Assembly (NCBI GenBank): GCA_033557685.1
Contig: JAWQRN010000518.1
Location: 1 to 28,758, forward strand
DNA length: 28,758 nucleotides
Reading direction: 5' to 3'
Source of the DNA: Sperchopsis tessellata
Taxonomy: Eukaryota > Arthropoda > Insecta > Coleoptera > Hydrophilidae
Part shown: piece after piece, positions 18,116 to 28,477 of the stretch
Position numbering within the stretch: the stretch's first letter is position 1
Layout of the letters: each line of letters starts with the position of its first letter
Translations under genes and position numbers: made by a program
The notes under the pieces: generated by a model
What the model was told of the DNA's origin: nothing
Seen by the model: the letters and a program-made list of their open reading frames with translations, nothing else
Databases searched by the model: none

Positions 18116-19960
18116 GAACCAAGATCAAGTAAGAAAATAGTGGACATAGAGGACAACCAATGAACAAGAATCAAATCCTGCTAATGTTCAAGAACATTCT
18201 GGAATAAGATCCCCTAATGTTTCGAAAACAAACTCGAAGAAAATTGTAGAAAAACCGAAGACAAAATAGAACAAAGATTTGAAGAAATTTCTAGAAAAAC
18301 CGAAGGCAAAATAGAACAAAAACTTGAAGAAAATTCTAGAAAAATCATAGACAACATAGAACAAAAGCTTGAAGAAAATTCCAAAAGAACCGAAGATACT
18401 TCTAGAACATTTGAAACAAAAATAGAAAATTCTAGAAAAAATAAAGAAAATTTTAGAAGTTTAGAAAGTAAACAACAAAGAAAATTGAATAGAGGCTGGA
18501 AGAAAAATCTAAAAGTTTGGAAAATAAACTTGAGGGAAATTCCAGATTGATTCAAGAAAATAACAGCGGCTGTCAGAAAATTCTAGAAATTTGGAAATCA
18601 CACTCGAAGAAAATTCAATATTGATAGAACATAAAAATGAAAAGATGAAAAAAATACAAGCTCTCAGTGAAGAGTATGGAACCTTGAAAGAAGACATTGA
18701 AAAGTTTGCAAAGAAACCATTTACTACTGCATTACAACCGACTGGCCAGAGGATAAAAGTTCCAAAATTTGATGGAACATCTTCATGGATAATTTTTAAG
18801 ACGCAATTTGAAATGGCTGCCGAATACAATGGCTGGTATGACACAGATAAGGAGCTTAACCTTACCATGGCCAGGCATATACATCCTGTACAATATTTCC
18901 AAGAACAGCAGAGCAAACTTCGAAACTGGTACATGCCTTAGAATCAAGGTTTAGGGCAGTTTAGGAACTATCACTTGATGCCCATGTACCAAGCTCAACT
19001 AACGGTACGAAAACGAAAGGCTGGGGAATAATTGCAAGAATATGCAGCCGACATCAATAGACTCACCAGTCGTAGCTGCGGATATTTATAAGAAGATGGC
19101 ATGTTTGTAATCGCAGAAAACATGTGAGAAGCTCACATAAATGATAATCCAAGATTATGTAAAGAAATTAAAAACAGTATTGCCGATGATCTAAAGGATT
19201 TATCACCAACAGGCGAAAAACAAGTGCTAGAACTCCTAACACAATTCCAAGACATATTTTCCACCGGAGAGAAAGACTACGGTCGTACCAATGTGGTACA
19301 ACACAAGATTGACACTGGTAGTGCTACTGCAATTAAGCAGTATCCAAGGCGTTTGCCCTGGCTAAACAGGAAGGAGACGAAGACCTGCTGAAGAAGTTGT
19401 TTTAGTTTCAAAGAAAGATGGATCTACCAGATTTTAAATAGATTATAGAAGATAGAACGACGAAACGAAGAAGGATTGTTATCAGTAGATATGCTATGAC
19501 AGTTCGGCCTTAAATTCCCATAAGAATTAACATAGGGGTCTAAAATCACTTTACTTCCGGGCTAGGTAGAAATAGATAGATATAGAAAGATAAGGATAGG
19601 TATTGTGATCAGTTTCATAAAATAAACTGATTTCAAAGTCAGCACCATAGAAAGAAGCTGATTTCACAATCAACTTCTTTTTATGGTGCTGATTATGAAA
19701 TCAGTTACTGTTTGTAGAGCTGATTGTGAAATCAGCTTATTTTTATGAAGCTGATCACAATACCTATCCTCTCTATTTCTACCTAGACCGAATGTAAAGT
19801 GATTTTAGACCACTATGTTAATTCTTATGAGATTTTGAGGCCGAATTGTCATAGTATATCTACTGTTGTCCTTTGCCAATAATACTCGACACTTTGGACA
19901 CTTTTCTTCACATTAGACTCGAAGAGCTGTTATTGTTTTTCAAACCAAACAATAATTCAC
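18116..19960 (+). pseudogene. Ty3/gypsy copy C: gag and N-terminal reverse transcriptase, interrupted by a MITE
   Basis: The coiled-coil gag N-terminus (18225-18610) is built of units such as EENSRKTEDKIEQKL, about 15 residues each. An open frame at 18591-18941 follows: KNEKMKKIQALSEEYG, then TALQPTGQRIKVPKFDGTS, WIIFKTQFEMAAEYNGW and TMARHI, a typical Ty3/gypsy Gag 'vPkFdGt..w..fk.qFe' segment. More Gag follows to about 19125 (LQEYAADINRLTSRSCGY). A deletion removes zinc knuckle and protease. Pol resumes at 19134 with LCKEIKNSIADDL, LLTQFQDIFST, GRTNVVQHKIDTGSATAIKQ and YPRRLP, then VVLVSKKDGSTRF and IDYRR. KKDCY at 19468-19482 continues as PLPIILDTLDTF after the MITE (19870 on). Antisense open frames at 18214-18934 are by-products. 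Confidence 0.85.
19483..19865. mobile_element. Fold-back MITE inserted in gypsy copy C
   Basis: Arms of about 140 bp are reverse complements of each other: CAGTAGATATGCTATGACAG at the left and its near complement ending in ATATCTACTG at the right. Inside are several short GCTGATT/AATCAG hairpins. The left flank TGTTAT (19477-19482) and the right flank TGTTGT (19864-19869) may be a 6-bp target duplication that overlaps the last two bases of the right arm. It splits the reverse transcriptase between the Tyr codon of KKDCY and the Pro of PLP. There is no coding capacity. The superfamily is not assigned. Confidence 0.85.
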
Positions 19961-20330
19961 CGGTATACCGGCATATTTTTTTGTAAGCGAGAGAACGGAT
20001 AAATCTAATGATCTACGCATGTAATGAAACTTTGTGACGTCTAACAGTCATGGGTTGTCATGAATCAATGAAATATAAACTTTAAATGGTCTCCAGAAAA
20101 CCGAGGGACATTAATCAATGGTAGTTTGACCTGCGAACTTGTAGCCTGAGTTGGTGTAGTTATAAGATGGTGCATTTGCCCTTAAAATATGAAGATTTAT
20201 AATACATATTTGCATACGGAGTTTTTCACATTCTTCGCGGAGAGAAAATACAGCAAATTTTATATTGTTGCTGTTTTCGTTACAGATATATATTAACGAT
20301 ATTGCAGATGTATCTATCATCTGGTACAAC
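19950..20330 (-). pseudogene. BEL/Pao gag fragment
   Basis: On the minus strand VKLPLINVPRFSGDHLKFI (about 20135-20070) matches the BEL/Pao Gag signature 'lP.i.lP.FsGd...w..F'. It is followed after a frame change by HDNP, LLDVTKFHYMRRSLDLS and LTKKYAGIPVNY, equivalent to the 'l...KF.YL...L.G.A' part. The upstream open frame (20111-20329) is in a different frame for this stretch. Its orientation is opposite to the BEL/Pao pol at 14480-16950, so the two need not be one copy. Confidence 0.65.
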
Positions 20331-20339
20331 TCTGATTCA

Positions 20340-20578
20340 AGCTAGCATAGTACTTCAAAATGAACTATCTTTGCCGAATCCAGTTCAGCAAGGTGTTCTA
20401 TGGTTAAAATATTTTCATGTCCGTGATTCAGTGGAACTAATTGAAATAATAATCAAGATTTACGGGTAATGGATTACTGCATGTTAAAGGTATTTTGGGT
20501 ATTTACAAATACAAACTATAGGTTAAAAAGTACTACTAGGCAACTTTTAGCTAAGGTAAATATAAATGAGCTAATTGA
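20340..20578. other. Non-coding, nothing recognised
   Basis: No supported feature in this AT-rich interval. Confidence 0.35.
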
Positions 20579-20664
20579 AAATAGCTGCCTATTTTGAAAC
20601 ACAAAGATACGAGCACTAAAAAAATAACTGTCTGTTTTGAAACGCGAACAAACGAGCGCAAAAC
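20579..20664. repeat. 43-bp tandem duplication
   Basis: AAATAGCTGCCTATTTTGAA at 20579 and AAATAACTGTCTGTTTTGAA at 20622 begin two adjacent copies, each continuing as AAAC-CAAA-ACGAGC. The copies differ at about eight positions. Confidence 0.75.
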
Positions 20665-21469
20665 AACATCGCGACTGTTCAGCTGTTTTCATTAGGATCT
20701 ACTGGCAAAGTTAAAATGTGGCAAAAGGATGAATTGATTTCTAGGCAGGATAAAAATCAGAAGAATGCACTCAATTAACGAATGGTGTTGAGCGAAATTA
20801 AAATTAAACTTTAAGCAGGCGTTGGTAGTGTACCGAATCCACTTTTCCGTGTGAGGTAAGAGGTTAACGGATGCTTATGGTACTAACATTACCTTAAATT
20901 AACTTACCACCCGGAAGGGCTAACACGCATAAAATTGGCCATATTAATGTAATTATATTTATTATGAAGTACTTACGTGTTTGTGATCATCGGTTCGGAC
21001 TTACTGACTTGTTAGTTTATCAGGCTCGTTATGGAAGTAGACTCAAAAGTTAAAAATAAAAGATACGATCTTTCGTCAACAAGTATTACTATATGATTTG
21101 AGGAAAATAAATTATTACCATGAGATTGACTGAAGAATCGCGAGTAAAACAAAATATCTAAAACTAGCTCGACAACACCGGAAATACCTCACGCTCAAGA
21201 TCTCAAGAGGGGATAATTACCAGTATTGTGAAAGAAAGGTTCATAATGACCCTTGGCACAGGTGAGCAAGGATGGTTAATCCAACTCTGTATTGATTCAA
21301 ACTTGGTTGACATGCATGAGATGAAAAATACAACAATCACAGTTAACTATCGTTACGTTGTAAATTTATACACTAACGCGTCAACAACTAAGTCATACCA
21401 ATTGGTTGTTGGCATAGGAGAGCTCTTCGAACAACCCCTGCCGACTTTGGTTCATAAATAATATATGAG
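20665..21469. other. Stretch without recognised gene; one open frame of 77 codons
   Basis: Plus-strand frame 21228-21461 (MKERFIMTLGTGEQ to LFEQPLPTLVHK) is open and ends just before the spaced motifs described next. It has no recognised family, no obvious splice context and no homologue in the window. It may be an exon of a decayed element. The rest shows nothing. Confidence 0.25.
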
Positions 21470-21665
21470 ATGGTACATTGGCTCCGCCCATATATAGCTG
21501 TTGGTTAGTATTTCGTTTGAGAGTACACATTGGCTCCCCTCATACATAGTGTTTGAATAAGTATAATGTTACATGTATAAACGGCACTTTGGCTCGGTTT
21601 ATACATAGTTTGTTACGTAGCGAAGTGTAGTACGGTATAGGATGGCTCATTGGATTAGTCCTCAC
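21470..21665 (+). repeat. Four spaced copies of a CAYTTGGCTC-like motif
   Basis: ACATTGGCTCC (21474), ACATTGGCTCC (about 21526), ACTTTGGCTCGG (about 21587) and CTCATTGGATTAG (about 21645) lie about 50-60 bp apart. The first three are followed after a few bases by ATATATAG or ATACATAG. This looks like a degenerate tandem repeat of about 55 bp. Confidence 0.55.
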
Positions 21666-21844
21666 CTGGTTGTTAGGATATGACTATAAAAATAATAAAA
21701 GTAAGATAAGATATGAGGGAATGATTAACTTCTAGGCCGCATATAACCAGCTTATTTTACCCCTAGGTAATATACGGAGACGAATCAATATGGTTTCGGA
21801 AACATTGTGCAGTTATTACTTAACATAAAGTTCAAACAAGCAAA

Positions 21845-22225
21845 GGCGGACCAGGTATGTGGTCTCTACTTTACCCAAAGTGCTGTTCCTTACTATTGCG
21901 TTAAAGAACTAACGGAGGAGACTGGATATCAGTTGTACGACCTCTCGCAATGGCCATAGGACGGACTCGTTCACGGTTGTTAGTGAAGTACAATTGAATT
22001 CTGATTCTGTGTGTATATTGCAACGACAGAGTCCCACATAGCTGTTGCAATGCAGACTCAACTGGATTAGGATTTGATAACTATTGAATACAACAAAGAG
22101 ACGTACTGCCATATTGGCCAAATGTGGATATTTATCGCGCAAGACAGACTACGATACTCTATGGGGAAACCCCACATTCAAGATAAAAACTTCGTATAAC
22201 TTGAGTACCTTAGGATCACTACCAA
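21845..22225 (-). repeat. X repeat copy 2 (inverted partner of 13325-13685)
   Basis: The minus strand shares with copy 1 the blocks GGTTGGTAGTGATCC, GATAAATATCCACATTTGGC, GAGGTCGTACAACTGATATC and AGTAAGGAACAGCAC. The 77-codon minus frame 21909-22142 begins RDKYPHLANMAVRLF. Homology to copy 1 ends near GTCCGCC. The frame agreement between copies suggests a former coding region, but its family is unknown. Confidence 0.65.
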
Positions 22226-23686
22226 CCTGATATATAAAGAAATAATAGTACATGAGCTCATGTTACCAAACTTCCTCAGTAATTTCAAAGTATATATTAT
22301 ATTTGTTGAGCTGAAATTCACATTACTTTAGAAAACTTTTTAGGTATATCCGGTATATGTTCATAATCCAAAATTGTAATTATATAAAATCTTATTTAGC
22401 GTCAGAAGGAAATGATATTCCCCCTGAGATATCCATTTAAACAAAGAAGCGGTTGCGACGTAGTTATGGCCTTCTTTTTCCTTTATATAAAATATGTTAA
22501 ATCAATTATTATCTCTCCGGAAACTCTGCTTCAAATATTCAAACTAATGAACATTAATGAGAAATCTTCAAAAGTAATGTGGCTACATAACATTTACGAA
22601 AAGTATCTAAACAAAGAGCCAGGCTGAATACATTTCGTAATTAAATCAAAACATATAACATAATAAAAGAAAAGAACAATAAGAATTATAATTGAACCAC
22701 AAGATAAAATACTTATTAAAACAAAAATAATTCGAAAAACCATAGTTATATCAATTGATACTTTTTAAAATATCAAACAAAAGAACATTTATGACACTTG
22801 TAACATTTAAATCATTTTCTATACCTATCCACAATAGAATATAAACATAGCATGCTCATGCAGTGGTATATTAAATAAATGAACACATAACTGAATAATT
22901 AAATTACAACTTGAAATCGTTAAGCTATAATGAACGTTATAAATATGTTTCACAAATTAATTACTATACGTTTTCTCAGCAAAGACACCTTCGTTGATGC
23001 ACAAACAGAGTATTTATAATAGAAAATAACAATTCCCAACGTCACAAAATATAAACATTATACACCCATGCATGGTTCAATTTACAAAATAATTAAACTG
23101 TAACAACTTAACCTCAGGAAATTGGAATATTAACTGTGTGTGTAAATTAAGTAATCTATTTATTCATAACCAGGCATTAGAAATAAATAAATATAATTAA
23201 GTTCGCTTACTGATCCACGTAGGTCATAACTACAATTACATTACCAGCGATAGTTATTTTACTTTAAAATCACTTTTAACAAAGGATACTACACTCGTAA
23301 CATTTAAAGTATTGAAAAAATCAGATAAACAGCTTATTTACAAACATCGCAAACAAAGAAACACTGTACCTTAAATCACTTTAACATTCACCAATTAGAT
23401 AATTTTTCTATTAAATAAATTTGCAAACAATGGATCCCGTACTGTAAAGCATCTGTTTTATGTCAACCACCTGAACGCGTTGTAAACGACTGACTTCTGA
23501 CTCCGATCTCCATGTATTATCTTCAAATCAGTCCCTCGACTGCCTTCTGGCCGTCTGAACGATATGTATTTATTTTAACCACGAATAATATTTCCGTCTT
23601 ACTTTATAATCATACTATTTGAAATCCATGTCAGTGTTTAATATCCCGAATTCTTTCCGTACTAATTAGATCCGTCGGACGACTAA
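22226..23686. other. AT-rich stretch, one open frame of 71 codons, otherwise nothing
   Basis: Frame 22412-22627 plus (KYVKSIIISPETLLQIFKL, MWLHNIYEKYLNKEPG) is plausible protein in composition, but I do not recognise it and see no splice or promoter support. From 22630 to 23680 the sequence is very AT-rich with no features. Confidence 0.25.
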
Positions 23687-24158
23687 AGGTACGTCCACAT
23701 GCTCACGAATTGTGATTCGCGAAAATGTATTCGGACGTAAAATAACGTCCACATCATCCGTAAGAAGTTTCGGAAAATTTGGGGGATTATAATTTCTAAT
23801 CATCTTTAGTGTTGGTAAAAAATGACAGTTAACTTTCAAAACGTCATTAAAAATAAAAGTGTTCAAAACAAAAGGTTTAAATTAAATTAAAAAGTAATCG
23901 AAGAATTTGTGTGTAGCTATAATAATTCTATAAATGTTGTTAGTAACCGTATAAACGCCGACCATAACAACTTCGGTTAGAAACCGGCAACGAAATTAAA
24001 GATGGCGGCACAAATTTCGCAAAAAGATGAAACAGATTTAACTTTTTGCGGCACAGCAATTTTAATAAAGCATTCGGACGAATAATTCCCGCCGTTAAAT
24101 TTTAAATTTATCAGCCAATAGTAAACGTTCCGCAATTCGCAAGCATGTGGACTTACCT
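23687..24158. mobile_element. MITE, Harbinger-like by target duplication
   Basis: The left end AGGTACGTCCACATGCTCAC and the right end, which reads on the other strand as AGGTAAGTCCACATGCTTGC, are inverted repeats of about 28 bp (AATTGTG/AATTGCG further in). TAA flanks both sides (23684-23686 and 24159-24161), fitting the 3-bp TWA target of PIF/Harbinger elements. A piggyBac-type TTAA site is an alternative, since the right flank reads CTTAA. The interior contains a GATGGCGGC motif at 24001 that opens a 27-codon frame (MAAQISQKDETDL). No transposase domain is seen. The minus frame 23666-23866 crosses the left end and is not a gene. Confidence 0.75.
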
Positions 24159-24161
24159 TAA

Positions 24162-26526
24162 CTCACAAAATTCACCCGAAACATGGCATGCGTTGTATTT
24201 TTTAAACAGTATATTGTTATTTAAATTAACTTGTAGTAAGGCTCGTTCATAACTCCTGAATGAATATTAATTATTATTTAAATAAGTAGATGTTATTAAA
24301 TAAATATTAATGAAATATAGCTTGAATATTATTGTGTACTGGCTGTTAAATGGAATATATTCTTGATGGGACTTTAAGGTACGTATTTTCAACAATAGCT
24401 TTCGTTGTGTGGGATCTTACGGGAAAACCAGTTAATTTAAATGACAAATATTGTCGAGGTTGTATCTACTGAATCTGATGGGAACAATTAGTAAGAAAAG
24501 ATCCCGGAAGTAACAGTTATCATAAATTTGATTTCCATATTTGTCAAATCTTTTCAATCAGTAGGTACTCCTCTTACTTCCACTAGTATATAAATAACAT
24601 TAAATTTATTTAATTAATAATTTTTCATTCGATTTTTATAAACTTTTTGATTTGCGTTGGAAAACTATGAATAATTTATAACTCTTTTTGAATCAGTTTG
24701 AAACTGTTATGTTGAAACAACTTTTATCAATCTAATCAGTTTTTGATATTAATACAAAACACTATATTATTATTTATTGATCGTATGAATTTAATTCATC
24801 TTGTGTGAGGCCTTTCTTATTACTTGCCAGTAATATCCTGAAAATATTGTTTTCATTCTTTTTAAGTTGTATGTACTTTGCCGTTAAAATAAACAAATCA
24901 GTATATTTTTATCCCATTATATTCAAATTTTTAATGCAACTTTTGGAGTAATTTAGACACGTTGATCTAGTAAAATGTAGTTAATCGGAAAAGCAGTTTT
25001 CGCACAATTTGCAGTAACAACACCATTCCAAAAATGGTTATATTCAAGAGATTTCAAAATCCATTAAAATCTGGAAGTCGATTTCATGCGATTACTATAC
25101 TTTCTCAGTACAGAGTTCACCTGTGCAGAAAGTGAAAATTATGCGAGAAAAAAACTCAGTTGAAATATGATTTTGGTGTATATTGTGCAACGAAGCGAAG
25201 CTTGAAAGCTCCAGACAGTTTATGGACTATACAAAGAATTGTGTAGATTTGTGACTGGCGACACCAGATAAAAAATAAGTTTTAGATCTATGTAATCTGA
25301 AAATTAAATATTATTTTTTTATTTAGTAGCCATGGTATTTGGAGATTGCAGAAGAGAGAAGTTATACAATATGAGTATAAACAATATTGAAACACAAAAA
25401 AAGTATTCAGCAACCTTTCATCATTGCAAGTGGACAAGGCGCAAAAAAGGTTTTTGATGTTTCATAATGGAAATGCAAAAATTAAGTCGTTAACAAAAAC
25501 ACAGTTGGAAGTTGACTACCAAAAATTGCAGCTTAACTTTTCGTCAATAAGGGCGTATACTTTTTGTGATTAAAGCGGCATGGAGGCCGGGAATTGTCCA
25601 TTGTTGCCGAAAGATATGTTAAGACTCTTCAAAGTAAAATAAAATTTGCTCAAAAATTTTTATATATGACAATATCAAAAAGTCAGCTTGCAACGGCATT
25701 TCTAACTGTGCTTCTAGTATAATTCAAGTAATGCTTAAAGTTCAATTCTCTTAGAAAAAGCTTAATGCTGAAATTTCTATTTGCAACGCAATAATTATAC
25801 TTTCCATTTTAGTATTACTTAACAAATAATTTATGCATACTTATTTTTGATTAATAATTTATTGTTTTAATTTACATGTTAGGTATCTTAAAATCAAAAT
25901 GCAAATGCTTTAAAAAAATCGTATACACCGTATAGTTACAATGGTTTCTTTCAACATATTTACTTACCGTCCATAGTTTTATTATGAAATTGAACGCCTG
26001 TGGCCTAAGCAACCAAAACTTGGAATGAAAACACACTTACTGCCCTGGACAAGTAATAACATGCATATGACCGATCATGGAATAAAATGCATTTATTAAG
26101 CTTTGTTTTTAGTTCGTTAATCTGGTCATATCTTATAGGTTGTCTTTTTTAACTGTTTACTATTACTTTTATTTCTTATTAATTACAGTTCTAAAACATA
26201 TTTATAATAGGCATGAGGTAAGAAGAGACTGACGAAAATGCTTTATATATTTAGAAAAGGACACATTGGTTTCTGTTAAGTAGCTCTTCATTGCAAATAA
26301 GTATAATACGTAAAACATAGAAGTTTTTATATCCCTTATGTGCATGCAGTAATTTGTTTCTGTGAGTGCATTTCAGGAGATGGCATATTTTAACCATATA
26401 ATATTATTATTTAATTAATGAATTTCAGTAAATATTGAAATTACATCTATATGATATAGGAGGATGGAGTTTGATGAGCAAAAAAATTGTTAGAAAAACT
26501 TTATAGAAAAAATAATTACATATTTT
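24162..26526. other. Long AT-rich interval without recognised gene
   Basis: I see no open frame of note, no splice-linked exons I could support, and no strong repeats. The part nearest 26526 is the 3' flank of LRRC59, and its 3' untranslated region should lie there. The stretch 25320-25660 is a little more GC-rich and may be an old element. Confidence 0.4.
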
Positions 26527-27673
26527 TTATTTCAATTTAGATTTTGAAAATAAACTATTATAACATTTGGTGAATTGGTGAACTGATGTATTATAAATAA
26601 TATTCATATTATTTATAATGTTATTAACAGATTCATTTTCTTTAAACTCCATAAGATGTGCACCTATAGTAATAAAACATCTTCCAGTCAAGTTATGTAT
26701 ACTTTTTATGTACACAATACTTTTACTACAAAGATCTTGAATATACAATGGTAACGTTTCAAGAAACTGATTCCATATTAAAAATACTTTTTCTTCTATA
26801 ACTTCAGTACTTTTAAGTTTAATAGATGTTAGCACAAATAATATTAAACTTATCAACAATCCCATGAAAATGAAATATTTCAAAAACTTCCAAACAGCAG
26901 GTTGACATTTTTCAGTTCTTTTTTCATCCATAATTTTCATCTGCGGTTCAATAACTTGATTTTTAGAAATTACTTGAGGTTCACCATTTTCTTTCTTTTT
27001 GGGCTTTTCTTTTTTCTTCATTTTCTTTTCTTGCTGCTTTAACTTTTGGTTAGCTAGTTCATTTGCTTGCTTATCTTTTTGTCGCTGTTTTTCACGAGCT
27101 TCTCTTTCTATATTCACTTTTTCTTCAAGGTTTGTATAAAATATAACAATGTCTTTGGCACAAGCTTGACACTGTTTATTATCTAAACAAGGTCCAGCAG
27201 CCTCCTTAATAGCAGGCACAAGTGGATTATCCTTTAAATCTAACCAACGCAATCCTTTCAATTTACTAAAACTTAGTGGTAAATGCTGGAGTTGATTTTT
27301 ATATAAGTCTAGATGTTTTAATTTTACTAAGTTACCAAAATTCTCTGGCAACTCCCTTAACTGATTTTTACTCAAATCTAGTTTAATTATGTTCGTTAAC
27401 ATTGCGAAGTTTTTCTGTAAATTATAAATGTAAGAGCATATAAAAGAGGGATACGAAATTATACTCACTGGCAATATAGTTAAATGATTATTAGATAGAT
27501 CCAAGCTATGGGCTTTAGCAATCAGGGCCTAGAAACATTTAAGTTATTCTTCTATCAGCTTAAAAAATTAGTTACCTTACAATTTCTTTAACAGGAGCAT
27601 CTTGCAGATCGGATAGGCTAAGATCGATTTCACCATCTTCCACTTTATCTTTTAAATTAATTTTAGGAGGCAT
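26527..27673 (-). CDS. Lrrc59: Leucine-rich repeat-containing protein 59 (LRRC59, p34), three exons
   Basis: Exons on minus: 27673-27581 (31 aa), 27528-27469 (20 aa) and 27414-26527 (295 aa plus TAA), giving 346 aa. Both introns are phase 0. The ATG has A at -3 and an in-frame TGA upstream. The N-terminus reads MPPKINLKDKVEDGEIDLSL, then APVKEI|ALIAKAHS. LRRs follow: LDLSNNHLTILP (40-51), LDLSKNQLRELP (63-74), LDLYKNQLQHLP (86-97) and LDLKDNPL (109-116). Next come a Cys motif (C127, C133, C136), a Lys/Glu-rich coiled coil (about 148-196) and one membrane span (about 228-249, FLKYFIFMGLLISLILFVL). In vertebrates LRRC59 is a tail-anchored protein of the ER and nuclear envelope that binds ribosomes and helps import FGF1. 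The predicted luminal tail of 97 residues, with NLT, NES and NTS sequons, is longer than the roughly 40 of vertebrates. The LRR, coil and membrane order is diagnostic. Confidence 0.93.
27415..27468 (-). other. LRRC59 intron 2, 54 nt, in frame and without stop codon
   Basis: GTGAGTATAA at the 5' end and TTTACAG at the 3' end. It is phase 0 and contains 18 sense codons, so an open-frame scan reads through it and adds 18 residues (VSIISYPSF and so on) inside a leucine-rich repeat. Removing it restores LTILPKNFAML, which matches the LRR spacing of the family. Confidence 0.9.
27529..27580 (-). other. LRRC59 intron 1, 52 nt
   Basis: Donor GTAAGG after the Ile codon of KEI, acceptor TTTCTAG before GCC. 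The alternative donor GTAACT five bases on would put exon 2 out of frame with an immediate TGA, so the first donor is preferred; it also gives the same number of residues before LDL as in vertebrate LRRC59. Confidence 0.85.
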
Positions 27674-28000
27674 ATTTTTCACCTCAGATATACTTATGGG
27701 GTTGTAATTACAATTTATTAAAATACTTATAAGTGGGTAATATTTAAAAATTCACCTTGTACACGTCAACTCAGTAAAGTTGTCAAAGTTCGGAATTGAA
27801 CTGTAAGAATATAAAATATGCAGTCATACCAACAGCATTGAGCATGGCCACGATGTACACGTTCGAGCCACATAATGCGTGGTGTGGATGTAAATGTGTT
27901 CGAGTACTCTTCTATCTTTCTCTGATCCGCGCAAAGCACATATATCTATTCCACAATCCTTTATAAATGTGTTTAAAATAGCATTTTCCACCATTAGGCC
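27674..28000. promoter_or_regulatory. LRRC59 5' flank (promoter region, boundaries unknown)
   Basis: This should contain the 5' untranslated region and promoter of LRRC59. No TATA box, initiator or named motif can be fixed. Two similar strings, GATGTACACGTTCGAG (about 27851) and GATGTAAATGTGTTCGAG (about 27888), lie about 37 bp apart. Confidence 0.3.
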
Positions 28001-28190
28001 GCATTTTCCACCCTATTCCGCAACAAATAGTTGAATAAATTTTTGATATTACATAGGAAATGTACATTCACGTCGAATGCATCCGGTCTAATAGAAGGAA
28101 ATCAACTGTGAAAGCACCAAAAGATACCTATTGCACCACCCAGGTGTATTTTGCGTATTCGGCGGCCGCTGTAACACCCTTCCGGAAAAA
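28001..28190. repeat. Direct duplication, copy 1
   Basis: Starts GCATTTTCCACCCTATTCCG and runs through GGAAATGTACATTCACGTCG and GCGTATTCGGCGGCCGCTGT. It pairs with 28478-28667, 477 bp away, at roughly 80 percent identity by eye. A short extra copy of GCATTTTCCACC lies at 27981. No protein is recognised. Confidence 0.75.
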
Positions 28191-28477
28191 TATTTCAACG
28201 CAACTAAACTCATTCAATAGCAAATGTTCTTAGCTATTCATCCATGTTGCTCTCGTGGTACGGAATTGCTTGTGAAAATCGCTACGAACCATTCACGCTG
28301 GACGTGAACTATCCTACTTCTAACCACGTTTGCATTCGCTTGCACACGGAAGTAAGCTTTCAAAAGCAGACTTGATTTTCCGAAAAAACATCAAGAGCAT
28401 CTACGATCTGAGTTTAATCATCAGGACTATCCTCCAAGGAGTTGAAAAAGCTATTGCAACGTAAATTGTGTAAATTT
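28191..28477. other. Spacer between duplicated segments
   Basis: Nothing recognised. A minus-strand open frame (28414-28749) spans the second duplicate and R copy 8 and is not credible as a gene. Confidence 0.4.

Noticed and set aside
26527..27504. LRRC59 as a single 325-codon open frame starting at 27504
   Set aside because: That start is a TTG inside exon 2, and the frame reads through intron 2. The spliced three-exon model with ATG at 27673 restores the family's N-terminus and LRR spacing.
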